A stretch of 64,000 bases of DNA, taken from positions 558,001 through 622,000 of the forward strand of contig JAVLRN010000001.1 in assembly GCA_032821775.1 (NCBI GenBank), given 5' to 3'. Both the position numbers and the translations under genes were made by a program. Below, piece after piece: positions 22,550 through 34,365 of the stretch (its first letter is position 1; every line of letters begins with the position of its first letter). The DNA comes from Sanguinoderma infundibulare. Taxonomy: Eukaryota > Basidiomycota > Agaricomycetes > Polyporales > Polyporaceae. The notes beneath the pieces are model-generated. The model was not told the origin of the DNA, ran no database searches, and saw only the letters and a program-made list of their open reading frames with translations.

Positions 22550-24796
22550 TCAATGCCGCTCAGGAGGCTTAAAGTCCTTAAGCCACTCTTTGACGAAGGC
22601 GATCTCTTGCTGGTGGATCGTCTGGATAAAGTCGGGCTCTGCGCTAGGATCAGCCAAGCCATTCTCGTCCCAGTGATGGACAGCGGCTGTGCAGAGCGGT
22701 CAGGAACTGTTGCGGTTGGCGCAATGAACAGTACGCACTGGGGATAAGCTTGAACGGCCGCAAAGTCGTGTCGGTGCGGTTGTGAGCGCGGGGATCGGGA
22801 CTGTGGGGTGTGTCGCCCCTCCAGGGATCAGCTATGTCGAGTTAGTTAGACGCAGTTTCAGCGACTCCATCTGTATGGCTCGCACCTTCACCGTCAATGA
22901 TCGCCAGGCGGTCGTAGGCGATGTTGTATCCCCCGAGCTTGTTGACGTCCTCAACGTCGGGCCACTCGGGGATGGCGAAGTGCTCGCCGGGCGGATAGGA
23001 CTGCGCAGAATCGGCGAGTTAGCTTGGCTGCGGTAGCGCATGTGCGGGAAGCAGAACGTAGACATACGAGCGTGCAGGTCAAATGTGCGTATTCCTTGGT
23101 CATGAGCTTGGAGATGATGCGTGGCGTGGCGGGATCGGGTGGGGGAGTCTGCGAGAGACATGAGTTCTCTATCTCTTTGGCACGGACGTGGCTGCATGCG
23201 TACCATGAAGAAGCCCCATTGGGTGCAGACCTGGAAGTTCCAGAGGCGCCAAGTTTGAGAAAGGTCGGTCTTTTCAAAAGACTCTTTAGCGGTGATCGTC
23301 CCGAAACACTGTCGTATGTCGCCGCTCAATCAGCGGGGAGCCGGTGGATTGAAGCTAGCCACGAACCTCGTCCTGCTGATCCACCGGGCACCTCGATGCA
23401 ATTGTCTAGATGAATTTGAGCGATGTTGAGATTGACTGGGGCCCGAGGGTTAGAAAGCATACCTGATTGATGTGTTTGGCGTACAACGCCGTCGCGTTGG
23501 ATATCGTGAGACCCTGAACGACAACGGTGGCATTATCAGGGGGACCAAGGAAATCGCAGAAGTCGAAGAAGCTGGGGTCGTCAATAGCGGGGTCCCAGTT
23601 CCTGTCCTGCCATGCACCCAGCGGCGACTATATGCGGGTACCGGTCCCGCGTCAGCCACCATGAACTCAGCCTGAAAGGCACGCGGCAACGCACCGAGAG
23701 CAGGTTAGCAAAGTCCGGATCGTACGAGACGCCGTTCAGGCCGAACACGGCCTTGACCGCGTTGCGCGTCTCGTTCTTGTCGAGCAGAGCGTCGACCTCG
23801 TCGACCGTCTGGATGATGCGCGCGATGCAGTCCTGCGGGGCGTACTGGCGGATGATGTCGAAGTAGCGCCAGTCGACGACCGTCGCGTGCGTCACGCCCG
23901 AGGAAGCGATCGCCCCGAAGACGATATCGGGATAGAGCACGCGCATGTGCGCGGCCCGTGCGCCTCCGTATGATCCCTGCGAGAAGCATGAGAACTCTAT
24001 TGAGGCACGTCGTGATACGGTCGGCCATATGGGTGGGCGCCGTGTATTTTGGGCTGGGGAAGGCCTGTGGGAAGGGTCACTCACACCGTAGTATATCCAT
24101 GGTGTCCCCGGCGACGTGATGTCGTCATCGATACCGGGTATCTCGACATTCGCCATGAAATTCGCGGAGTCAGCGGCGGCCTGTTCGTTGTTCAACCACC
24201 TATGGTCATGCAGAAAGCGATAATCCTAATCAGCGTATGTCACGCGGGCAGCAGAAGCGCATACTGGTACCTTAAAGAATCGGTCGTGAAGTTGAGGACC
24301 GGGACGGATTCCCCTGCAGAGAGCACATGGAACATCAGAACCACACAACCCGCATGGTACGGAAGGAACAGGAACATGACAACATGCCGTAGTATCTGTG
24401 CTCGAGCACAATGCCCAAGCCATTGGTCGCGTTGGTGAGGATGTTGACGATACCGGTGTCGAGGATGGGCATGCGCTCATCTCCCGGGCCCTCTCCGGCC
24501 TCGAAGACGATGACGGGACCGCCAGGCTTGTAGTGACGGTTGCTGACCCAGTACCGCTGCAGGAATGTGAATCCGGTGTCCTTGAAGTGATCCAAAGGCT
24601 GGGTGAAATTGAACTGGGGGAAGGTCACTGCAGTGGTCTGTCGTCTCGAGCGGGTTGCCCTCAGCGCGCTGAGCTTCACGACCTGGGGGTTTACCGGCGT
24701 GATGGCGAGAGCGCCATGGGAGCACAGGATGAGAGCGAGCACGAGTGCATTCACGACGCAAACCCACGTCTTCGACGAGGACATTGGCGGAGACAT
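22550..24796 (-). CDS. Secreted S28-family serine carboxypeptidase (prolyl Xaa-carboxypeptidase-like)
   Basis: Eleven exons: 24796-24388, 24313-24271, 24199-24085, 23976-23695, 23627-23463, 23405-23392, 23324-23204, 23148-23068, 23000-22886, 22831-22739, 22686-22550; 524 aa. A signal peptide (VNALVLALILCSHGALA) is followed by QPLDHFKDTGFTFLQRYWVS, EHRYYGESVPV, the nucleophile motif YYGGSYGGAR, the Asp region IDGEADPW and the His region HHWDENG, so the catalytic triad is complete. Such enzymes cleave Pro-containing peptides at acidic pH outside the cell. Intron 1 begins with GC instead of GT (g-gcatgt...ctgcag), and the sixth exon is only 14 nt; both are required by phase and by conserved EHRYYGES and RQCFGT blocks. 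The 14-nt exon is the least certain piece. Confidence 0.88.
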
Positions 24797-24923
24797 CTGA
24801 AAGAGAAATAGCCGGGGAGGAATGGGGAATGACGTTTGACATCTTCATGCAAGTCGCTTATCTTAAATACGTCCCAGCACCGGCAAAATGGTGTATGTTT
24901 GTAGAGCTACTTGAGCTACTCGG

Positions 24924-24999
24924 CCAAGTAGCGCAAGGAGCCCAAGTTGCGGGTACTGTGCCAAGTTCGGTGGGTTCACTTGGCCAAACTGGGCCAAGT
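24924..24999. promoter_or_regulatory. Cluster of (GG)CCAAGT repeats upstream of the S28 peptidase gene
   Basis: CCAAGT occurs at 24924, 24942, 24961 and 24994, with a TTGGCCAA variant at 24981; several are preceded by GG. They fall 128-203 bases upstream of the peptidase start codon, where fungal promoter elements usually lie. A regulatory role is inference. Confidence 0.4.
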
Positions 25000-26445
25000 T
25001 GTTTTCAGCATGGGAAGGCTACTGACAAGTAGCACCTGAAACCAGACGCAAGCAAGCTGTGTAGATCCAACAATATCGGGTCAAGCTTGGCTATTACGCT
25101 CGTAGCGAATAGTCTATTGAATTACAATGCAAAACTGATACACAATGGCACATACACGACTACTGTCAGTGCTCATATCTAGACAGGTGCAGACCCGTCT
25201 TCAGTGTCACTTCAGCGTGCCTAGAGCTTGTGAGAGCCACCAGAGGGCCGCCCCATTTATGCGCATAACGCACGCGATCAAGTCGCCAAACCGCTCGGTT
25301 GCGGCGCACGCCCCAATGCTGGAGTGCAAATTATGGTGCAGCCCAGTGAAATGCCCCGCAGGCAAGCCGTGCTCGAGGAGCGGCCACGTAGGAAGTGGTC
25401 ATTGAGTGCAATCGACCAAGCAAATTATACGGGCGCGCGGGGGATATATGGGCGTGGGCATGGACAACGGCGCACGTACCATTCATACCTGCCGCGTTGT
25501 GCATGGCGGCGGCTTCCATCACTTCACGAGCCCACTTGCGGAGCTGTCGTTCTCGCTCCCAGGGAACCCGTGTGTCGTGGTCTCTGTGAGCGGCACCACC
25601 TGCATGAAGACGATGATGCTGAACGGGTCGACAGCCATCATGCGTTCTCGCGGCGATGACAACGAGGCCTGCCACTGTGTGGATAGCGGTTGTGTGTCAG
25701 CTGGGGATTCCAAAGAGAGGTCCGCACCGTGACAGAGAAGGCTTCACCTTTTCCTATGTAGACCGTCTGCGGCGCGCAAACGTCTTTTGCTTCTTGTCGA
25801 GCTGGATCATCTCGAGGGAAATATGTCGGTGACCACGAGGACACGATGACTAGGTAGCAGGTAGCGGTAGAATCTGGAATGTCTATCTAGAGCTAGTCCA
25901 TCGAGGCAACCAGACAGGGATGATCGCCGCGGCAGAGAGCTTTGGCTTGTGCGCGGACAGGGACCTCCGACGCGCGACAAGTTCAAGCCAAGCTCAATTA
26001 GACGCCGTCCGCGCAACCCTTCCTCAAACTATGTCCTACGCTCATCACGGTCTTGGATCTTGGTCTTCTTCGCTGCTCTACTTCCCAGCCTCTACGTATA
26101 TCCTTCCAACACATTAACGAGTACTCGTTTTTCCCCGTCGGATGGACAGTCGTACTAGTAGGACTTTCCCTCCATGCTCGGCCCTGGCCGTGTTCTTCCC
26201 CCGTTGGCAGGATTGAGGAACCAAAGTAGAACCGCAACGTCTCCCTCATAAAGCCATGTGTAACAGCCATCACATCGCCGGCAACTCAGCCTCTGCGAAG
26301 GTATATCCGGCAGCCAACCGGCAGCGCTCAGCTCCGGTCTGGGCTTCGCCAGCCTCATTGTTGCAAGCCAACCGAGGCTAGCCATCTGTGGAAGGTGACC
26401 TGCTAAATTGGACATGGAGGTTGGGTGGTTGGCCACCATCGTGGA
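25000..26445. other. Stretch without a recognised gene
   Basis: On the minus strand between about 25390 and 25850 there are coding-like fragments in different frames (for example APQTVYIGKG and ERQLRKWAREVMEAAAMHNAAG) that could be exons of a small unknown or decayed gene. I could not join them with good splice sites. Confidence 0.3.
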
Positions 26446-27320
26446 GGGTATAAAGAACCGCACCGAACGGCCGTCTAATACCCATCCACAACCATCATCT
26501 ACACTCTCCACCACCAGCGCTCACCAGCGATGCTCTTCACCATCTTCTCTCGCTTGCCAGCATCTAGAAAACAACAAATCCCAGATCTCCCTCTCCAGCC
26601 TACTTGCAACAAGACTGCTCAACATTCCCTTCTCATGCCTCGGTCCTTGTTCCATCCTCCCCGGCCTCCCGACTCGACATGTCCCGGTCGGGGACGGCGC
26701 GTCGGACACTAGCTGTCCACACGCCGCGTCCCTGGCCCCCGCGTTCGACCTCACGTTTCCTTCCCATAATTTCGACACGCTGCCGATACCGCCCCACGGT
26801 CCAGTTAGTCCCCTCGACCAACATGGACGACGCCCACTGTCGTTTCGCCTTCTCGTCCTCAACCCTCTCTCCTCGATCACCAAGCGTTACGCTGTCCCAT
26901 GTACCATACGGTGGCGATCGCGGAAGAACACTTGGTGAGTCGCCTGCTCCATCCTTACCCCTGCTTTGGCTAATCGCCTTGATTGCGCTGCAGAAGACCG
27001 AGCTGGCACATACGACTACCGTTCCCGCCTTCGGCGGTCGGAGCGTGGTCATGTCCGCAGCACCCTCAATCATGGATACCTTTCTGTCGTATTGCCGCAT
27101 ACGACGTCGCGACAGTGTCGCAGAAAGGTGCACTCGGTAAGTAGCTCTCGCATGCTGACCCAGGTTCGTATCTGACCCCCGTTCCTGATTGACAGAGGAC
27201 CATTGGACAAGCACGACAGGCGTTCGCCAGTCCCCGCGGGACTGGCGCAGGATTCGTCTACGGTTGCGCGCGCATCTCTCCCACCCCCTGCCTTCGGCCG
27301 GGGTCATAGGGTGGAACCAG
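26446..27320 (+). CDS. Possible small three-exon gene of unknown function
   Basis: A TATA element (gtataaag, 26447-26454) is followed by a CT-rich leader and an ATG at 26530. Two textbook introns of 59 nt each follow, 26935-26993 (GTGAGT...CTGCAG) and 27137-27195 (GTAAGT...GACAG). The correct frame is unclear: all three frames are open through much of the first two exons, and exon 3 offers either an Arg-rich or a Gly-rich (GALIGFGGGFGAVGYGG) continuation. No domain is recognised. Listed because the paired introns are unlikely by chance; boundaries are approximate. Confidence 0.3.
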
Positions 27321-27797
27321 AGGGATGCGCCAGGGGCGCTGATAGGCTTTGGCGGAGGTTTTGGCGCGGTCGGTTATGGAGGGTTCATGAGGTCGATGTC
27401 AGTCGGGATAAAGGAGAAAACCCCGGGCGCCACATGTGCACGATCACCGAGTTCGTTGTGTATATGCAGTCCGGCACAAAAACACGCAATAATATAAAAT
27501 CGTCAACTCGGAACATTCAATCGTTTGCCATCAACTGCGCCCACAATGTTGGGATATTCAAGTTCGGCATATCGACCACTAGTACTTACTGCCTTTGTTG
27601 AGCAGACTCGGATGCTCCGAGAGGCAAATACAGTATGTGCACACGAATTCTTGGCATCCGTCTTATATGAGAGCTATTTGATTGGTGCTATCCGCATACA
27701 ACGCGCGTACGACGGACACCTGCATCAAAAACAGTTCAATTTCGTCCGAACTCCACCTTTCCAAGTTTTATAAGGTACCGGCGCATCCAGTGTTGTG

Positions 27798-27892
27798 TGC
27801 CCCGTGGCTGAGTTGGTTACAGCGTCCGACTGTTATGATATCTCCGTTATCCGTCAATCGGAAGGTCGTGAGTTCGAGCCTCACCGGGGCAG
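27798..27892 (+). tRNA. tRNA-Asn (anticodon GTT) with 21-nt intron
   Basis: Folds as a cloverleaf: acceptor TGCCCCG/CGGGGCA, D-stem GCTG/CAGC, anticodon stem TCCGA/TCGGA with loop CT-GTT-AA, T-stem GTGAG/CTCAC with loop TTCGAGC. The anticodon is at 27832-27834. The intron (27836-27856) sits one base 3' of the anticodon, the canonical nuclear position. A and B box sequences are present. Confidence 0.93.
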
Positions 27893-27913
27893 CCTTTGTA
27901 AGGCAACCGGACC

Positions 27914-27918
27914 TTTTT
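27914..27918 (+). terminator. RNA polymerase III terminator of the tRNA-Asn gene
   Basis: A run of five T lies 22 bases past the tRNA 3' end, the usual stop signal for polymerase III. Confidence 0.7.
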
Positions 27919-28351
27919 CTGACTCCCATGCGGTCGGAAGACTCGTTTCATCGTAAGACCAGCCCCATCACGGGCGCAAATACCTCCAAGACCTTCTCAT
28001 AAGAAGACTTTCGGTTCAGAGAGACGACAAAGTCGACATGCGGTCCCCGTCCCACTCCTCATGCTTGTCACCCAGAAGCAGCGTGCGTGAGGCGACACCA
28101 TACCGCCAACATGGCGCCCTTATGCCTGTGGTAACTGGTTCCGTGCTTCGTATCGTCCGAGTAGAGATGCAGTCAGGGGCCAGTCGACGGGATCGGAAAC
28201 GATGTTCAAGAATATACATCAGGAAAAGCTCACTTCCCTAACCAATTCCTAACAGTCCCTGGGCTTCCTAAGGCGCCTCCCAAGCGGTTCAGAGCGCCGT
28301 CAGGCTCTCAGGCTGATCGTGTCAGGCTCTCTGTCGCGCTTACGCCGGGCA

Positions 28352-30050
28352 TCAGGAAGGCTCAGGAGCCATCAGGGAAGGGAGCTTTATGTCCGCCTCC
28401 ATCTTGTGCTCAGGCTCGTCCGGCCAGTTGGAACGAGAAAAGCACGTCCTCAGGCGCTCAACCTGCCTCCCGTCCCTCCTCCGCTTATTCAATGCGGGCG
28501 CGAGGAGTTGCGTGAGACGTTCCACGGGGTACGCCGAGAGCACTGCGATGTCCCTCAAGTCCGGACACAGCACCGGGTCCTCCTTCAGCAGCAGGTCGCG
28601 CAGCGCCTCCACCATGCCCACCGCCGTCACCTCGTCCGCCCCGACTCGGCTCGTCTCGACGACAAGCATCGTCAGCGTCGGGACCTGCGCCGCGAACTGC
28701 AAGAGCAGGGTCCAGTCGTGGATGGACATGTGCATCGCGGTGATGTTCACGAGTGGGAGGACGGTGGTCATGGGCAGCGGCCAGTTGTTCTGCTCGGGGA
28801 ACGCCTCGTAGGCCAGGTATTGGAGCCGGAGCGCGAGCCCGCGCTGCTCCGAGTCGCCCTCCAGCCGGACGGTGAGCGTCATGCCGTCGTTGCTCGCGCT
28901 GACGCAGAGGCGGGGTTTGTCGATGTCGTGCCAGCGAGCGAGCGGGCGCGGGAGGAGCTCAGTCGCGACCTTCATATCCATTTCGAGGACCATTGAGACC
29001 GTGTCAGCTCGCGGTAGGAGGAGGGCAGACACGAAGGTTTTGGCGACGCCGGCGACCATCTCGATGGTCAGGTGCGTCAGGTTCTTGAGCGTGGTTGGGC
29101 GCGTCGGCACCGTCGTCGCGATCACCGCCATCGATTCGGGCAGCTCGAGGACCTCCAGCGCGGGCGTGCTCCCCAACAACGCGACGATCGTGGAAACGAG
29201 TGCCTGCAGCCACGAGATGCGCAGATGCGTCAGCTTGACGAGCGGTGTGGCCGGCAGCCACAGGAAATGCTGCAGGACCATCCCCGTCAGCGACGGGAAG
29301 CTGCCCATCATGTCCCTACACACAGCGCTCGGGGCGTCGTCCGTGCTCGTGGCCATAAGGCACCGTAGGAGCGGCATGTCCTCGCCGAGGATTTGGCCGG
29401 CCTCGTACATGGTCTCCGGGTCGCTCGCCCAGAAGTCGAGCCGACGTAGCCGGCCGGCGTTCGCGCGCACGACCGACAAGCAACGTTCTTTGTCCTTGTC
29501 GGAGACCTCGAACTCAAATCCGAATCGCAGGTGGATCGGAGATGCTCCCGACCTGTCCAGCAAGAGTCTCGAGCCATCTTGGCCGAGCGAACAGTCCACG
29601 TCCGTCCAGAGCGTCGTCTTTTCGGACGCGACGACATACCACCTGTGGCAGACGAGCATGACGCTCGTCAAGGGCTGGTACGACTCGAAACCGAGCTCGC
29701 AAAGGAGGTTGTCGAAGACCATGGCGAGGAGCTCTGTGTGGAGGCGGTTTATGGGCACTTCGCGAGAGGAGTTGTATTGCCTGGTGAGAAGGGCGACTGC
29801 GAGATGGACATTGCCCTTGATCGCCGCTATCTGTGCAAATCGTTAAGTCGATGGCTACATGGTTCACTTCATGGTAGACGTACCGTGTCTTTGCTAACAG
29901 AAAGGCCCAGAATGAGCAATGGTTAGGGCACCAAGCGCATTGTACTTGCCTGATTGGGACATGTCCGGTGTCCTTCATGAGAGTTATGATTTTCTGGAGG
30001 AGACAGCGGGCATGGACCGCTATTTCTGTGACTCGCGAGTCCGTCGACAT
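28352..30050 (-). CDS. F-box-like protein
   Basis: Two exons, 30050-29946 and 29830-28352, separated by a 115-nt intron (GTACAA...GCACAG); 527 aa. After a short helical leader with the VALLTRQYNSSREVPINRLH block, an F-box follows at about residues 65-105 (PINRLHTELLAMVFDNLL ... VCHRWYVVASEKTTLW). The rest is Leu-rich with irregular repeats, as in many agaricomycete F-box proteins that evaluate substrates for SCF ubiquitin ligases. The frame is fully open. A shorter model starting inside exon 2 would lose the N-terminal helix; phase-0 splicing favours the longer one. Confidence 0.8.
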
Positions 30051-30770
30051 TGCCCAATTCCAAAGGGATTCAGAGTTGTAACTCTATAAGCAACGAAGGA
30101 AAATGAAAACCATCAAGTTCTTATCACACGCCGAATACAGTGTTACACACCTCCGATACACCTATACCTCGAGCGCAGCTGGCGGGGTGTTGCCAAGCTA
30201 TTCAGCGTCGAGTATGCGTATACATTTATATATGCAGATTATACCTGAAACGCTCATCTGTCGATATTGCGAATGTCAATTAAGCTGCACAAGCTAAAAC
30301 GTCAAAATCCCGTATCAACGAGACACCTCAGCCGACTCCGCGGACTATACCATTTCCATAAAGGCTAAGGTGGCGACAAATGGATGTCGCTGATGGGTCA
30401 GAATATTGGGAACGAGTCGAGGCGAGTCACGAAGAGACGCATGGAACCGGAAAAGCACCGGCATTTACTTTGTGTGCCAGCAGAAACAGACGGACGACGA
30501 TGATTCCGGGAAGCGTGGGGAGTGCGGAAGGGGGATGGGGAGTACAGACGTTTCACCGAACATAACCAAGTGCGGGGTTCGTCGTTCCTCCCACTCAAGC
30601 CCCAGATGGCTGCAACATGAACGGTCAAGGTCAAATCATAGTCACAACTCGTCAGTATTCAAGTCGAACTCCAAGTCCAGCCCTGCCAGTGCCAGTGGAC
30701 TCGGAATTCATTAGATTTGAGCAGTTTCACTCTTCGGCATCACTGTTGGGAGCATTGAATGCGCCGCGGC
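30051..30770. other. Spacer, no gene recognised
   Basis: AT-richer than its surroundings in the first half. It ends where the left arm of the inverted duplication begins. Confidence 0.4.
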
Positions 30771-32397
30771 AAGTTCCTTCACCTCGATGACATATCATGA
30801 AGCTGGGTACGTCGATTACGAGTTCCTCGTCAGCTACGCTGCTGCTTTCGGACACATGGCTAGTAACTTACGTGCACCCCTTGCCCGATGTAAAACAGCA
30901 TCACCCATCAGACCACTGCTAGAACAACGACTAAGGATCGTAAAGACACTAACCTCCCAGAGTCGCCTGAGCCCCGTTTTGAACGCGTGTCGGCGTATTG
31001 AGTGTGGTTAGCGGCATCTTGGCCGCATTGTGCCGACTTGATCACTCGTCTGTGGCCGCTAAGTATGAGAGGTTCAAAGTGGCGTGAATGTACTCACGAG
31101 GTCACTGTGTCAACGTGCATCCAAGAGCGCAACGCCGACTGCGCGAATAGAGACAGGTGGCCCTAAACAACGGTCGGCAACGCATCTGTTTGTATCACCT
31201 CCACTCCACCAATCACTGACGTTCACTGGTCCGGTGCGAAACTATGTATTGCGATTCCATTTGCCCGTGTGTCACATAGTCAAAATGCAGTCCTGGATAC
31301 AACGAAGGGAAACAACAGGATCGGGAGAAATGTACATGTAGACATCCACAATGAAAGCATGCATGCGAGGGAGAAATGGCGAACAGGCGTATGGACGAAC
31401 ATGACGATAGTGGCAGAGGGGGGGGAGAACAATCAAGATACCGTCGTCGTTCCACTCTCCACCGTCGCAGTGGATTTCTTGGTCGTGGTCCCTGCAGATG
31501 GGTGTCACGACGCACATAATACACGCATAAGGGGAAACGGTTACGCACCTTTATGCTTCGACACCCGTTTCGGCTCCAAACGCCACTGCCAGTCCTTCCA
31601 ATCCAGGTACCACTTAGCGTCCTCGTTTGGCGAGACGAGTGCCTTCAGCTTCGAGTAGTACGGCTCGCAAAGCATCCCGCCGGAGTAGTTGGAGCCCACC
31701 GTGAGGCCAACCTCAGGGTTACGTTTGCTGTCGAACAGGTAGCAAACGCTGAACAACGCTCTCTGCTGCTTCCCCAGCGGCAAGCCCAGGTATTTGATGA
31801 TGCTCTCGATGATGGGTTCGCTGAAGAGTGTTGCCTGCGTGTTTGGATGATCGCGTAGGAACTCTTCTCGGGGTGTAGTGTCGTCATAGTGTTCCGGACC
31901 CATCTTATACCTAATAGCCTCCGGGAATTCACGGTTGATAATTTCCATCATCTTGTCTCTGCCGATACGCCACCCGTATTTGATCCCGGGAGGCTTCAGG
32001 CGGGAAGTCGAGGAAGGGATGAGGTACTCCGGAACTGTGCCGTTTTCGAGGGGCTGTTGTGAGAACACGAAGTCGCGATCCTGGTGTAGTGATGCGTAAG
32101 AGAGGCATCCAGTGGAAGCATACAGAGCATAAATAAACAAACCTCTTCTCGATACTTGCGGCCATTAGGAGGTGTGAAGAGCCAGGTTTCCGTCTCGGGA
32201 TCGGACATGATTGGAGTCGACGGTTGTACAAGCGATGCTCAGCGCAGAGAATGTCGTCGTGCGGTATGTAGTCGTGGTAGGTTGTGGTCAACAGCAATGT
32301 ACGTTCGGTTGCGCTTATGTACACCGCTCGCCACGGCTTAGTCATCATGATCATGAGCGTCGATCTCGGAACGACCCGGGCCGAGGCAGGGCACAAT
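30771..32397 (+). repeat. Left arm of a ~1.6-kb inverted duplication
   Basis: Reads as the near-identical reverse complement of 38106-39684. It contains one complete unknown-family gene (31433-32208), its 3' flank and a shared 74-codon frame (30787-31011 here, 39446-39670 in the other arm, five residue differences). Outer homology ends at agttccttcacctcgatg; inner homology ends after gccgaggcagggcacaat, with a ~50-bp length difference close to the inner end. Confidence 0.9.
31433..32208 (-). CDS. Unknown-family protein, copy 1 (218 aa)
   Basis: Three exons: 32208-32143, 32080-31549, 31491-31433, with introns GTTTGT...CACCAG (62 nt) and GTGCGT...CTGCAG (57 nt). The protein starts MSDPETETWLFTPPNGRKYR, has a central block KYGWRIGRDKMMEII and LFSEPIIESIIKYLGLPLGK, many Trp near the C-end (DAKWYLDWKDWQWRLEPKR) and a Lys/Thr/Ser tail. 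No signal peptide, membrane helix or domain that I recognise. The divergently read acidic protein gene lies 508 bases upstream. Four relatives occur in this window, which is evidence of selection on the frame in at least the three intact copies. Confidence 0.75.
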
Positions 32398-32716
32398 AGA
32401 GATGGGACAATCGAAGGCGAGAGGTTTTGTTCGAACGTTTTGGCCTACGTTCTACCGTTGAAGCCAAGGATCATTTAAAGGTCCTATATGGAAAGTCCCT
32501 GGTGGCGCCACGCAGGAAGCGGCCAGATTGCTTCGCCATCATCACCATCCAGTTGGCGCCACCCTGGGGGCGCCACAATGTCACAATCAACAATGAAGCG
32601 ACAGCCAAAGCCTGTGAGAGCACTTTGACATTTCAATTGTCCTCTGTCGAGACTGTTGTCTATATATACAGTCAGGGCTCGCAGCAACAAGTCTGTGAGT
32701 ACCGCTACCTCTCGCC

Positions 32717-33926
32717 ATGTCTCTTACTCATGACCATCACTTTCCCAGTCTCCCAAGTGCCCGTCGCTCGATCCTACACGCCATGGCAGTCGGTCAAGAG
32801 GCGGACTTGTACGAGGGTCTCGACAGAATTCTTCAACTCTTGTCCAATGTTGCAGACTGCGACTATCTCGGAACAATCGCGTACTATTGCGCCCCACAAG
32901 GCCATGTAACGGTCAGAGGCGCGGTGAAGCGCCGAGACTTGGACGAACTATACGATCGAGACTACCACCCCAGTCCTCACGCATCCGACTCCGAGGAGGA
33001 AGATTTTGCTGACGAGGATGCGGGAAACGGAGATACGCCCGATGACCGCGGAGACGAACAAGAAGTTGGGCCAGGTGTTGGAGGGTATGGCCGATGTGAG
33101 ACCACGTCCACTTTGGTCGCGTACCCTGCCGTTGCACCCTCGCACCACATGCTGGTGTCTGAGGTTACAACGACGGGGTAGGGGACCAGTCCACTTCAAT
33201 CTCATAATGACACCGGACTCAGTTGGCTAACCAAGTCCATTAACAGCGCTCCGGCCCCGCCGGGGTAGGAACAACGCCCAGGTCTCCCATTCCGTGGCCC
33301 GATCAGTGTCGACTAGTACTTCCTCGGATGAGGAAGTACCTTACAAGCTGTCTCGTCTCCCTGACTTCAGACTCTCCCACGCGTGGCTCAAAGATGACGA
33401 TGTTGAAGTCGTCCGGTACAAGAGCGCTCTTGTCGAAGTCAAACTCTGCAACGAGAACACCATCATAAGCTCCAAGTTCCCTTACAGCCGGCTCATCGAC
33501 GACGCTATTGCCGCCATGGCACCGCAGGTTCTCGAGGCGGTACAAGTCGCCTTTGCGGAGAACCCAGACCAGAAGGAGATCATCGCAATCCCCCTCGTCA
33601 ATACTCACTGTCGCTTCATCTATTTCAAGAAACTTGGGCCACTTCCTGATCTCGACCACGCAATGGCGTCGGAAGGCAAGGGATTCCAGGATCCTAACAT
33701 TACGGAGGGAGAGGCTCTCTACGACAAGTATGCGATGAAGAGCAGTGCGACCATCTGCATCCTGTCCATGGGAAACGGGGGTGATGGCAAGGAGGACGGT
33801 GACGAGGAGGGAAAGGGGAAGAAGGTTCAAGTCACCTTTGACCCAGCTTTCATCGAGCAGTGGAACGCCTATGTGACGTGGACGCAAAACACGAAGATAT
33901 TTCCCCTGCCTGGAGAGGCGAATTAA
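32717..33926 (+). CDS. Hypothetical acidic protein (352 aa model)
   Basis: Best model: exons 32717-33095 and 33247-33926 joined by a 151-nt intron (GTGAGA...TTAACAG), which keeps phase. A TATA-like tatatata (32661-32668) lies 50 bases before the ATG. The N-terminal half is hydrophilic with an Asp/Glu-rich stretch (SDSEEEDFADEDAG); the C-terminal 210 residues (from SVSTSTSSDEEVPYKLS) form a compact-looking region with AMAPQVLEAVQVAFAEN and NTHCRFIYFKKLG, then a Gly/Glu-rich loop. No known domain recognised. The last exon is secure; the splice join is not. Confidence 0.5.
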
Positions 33927-34365
33927 CGTGACTGTGATGGTGTATGTATTAATGATGGTGTACTGTAGATAGAATACTGTAATAGCAATATCGCAATGGT
34001 GTCGTGGCATGTCTGAAAGTCAGGCAGCGGAGGCTGCGATGTCGGACTTGAGCTTCGTGCCGGAGCAAGTGAGTGCTACTTCGAATCATCGCGCAATCTC
34101 ATCCCGCAAAGTGGTTGGCAAATTGGTCTCCGTTGTATAGGCGTACCTTGATCCCCAATGAGCGTAGTCACCCAGAACGGCGGTCAGAATCGCAGGAGAC
34201 AGATATCATCCGTACCGTCGCAAACCGAATAATGATACAGTAAAGTAAGTAGTAAAGATCTGTCAAAATCCGTACATATTTGACGGGTATCAAGCAAGCG
34301 TGGTTTGGTATATAGGCAATGAACAAGAGCGGGGAAGAGTGATGACCACAGAGAGTCGGCCAATG

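Noticed and set aside
30787..31011. 74-codon frame conserved in both arms of the inverted duplication
   Set aside because: Conservation is explained by the recent duplication of the whole arm; no promoter, splice or domain evidence.
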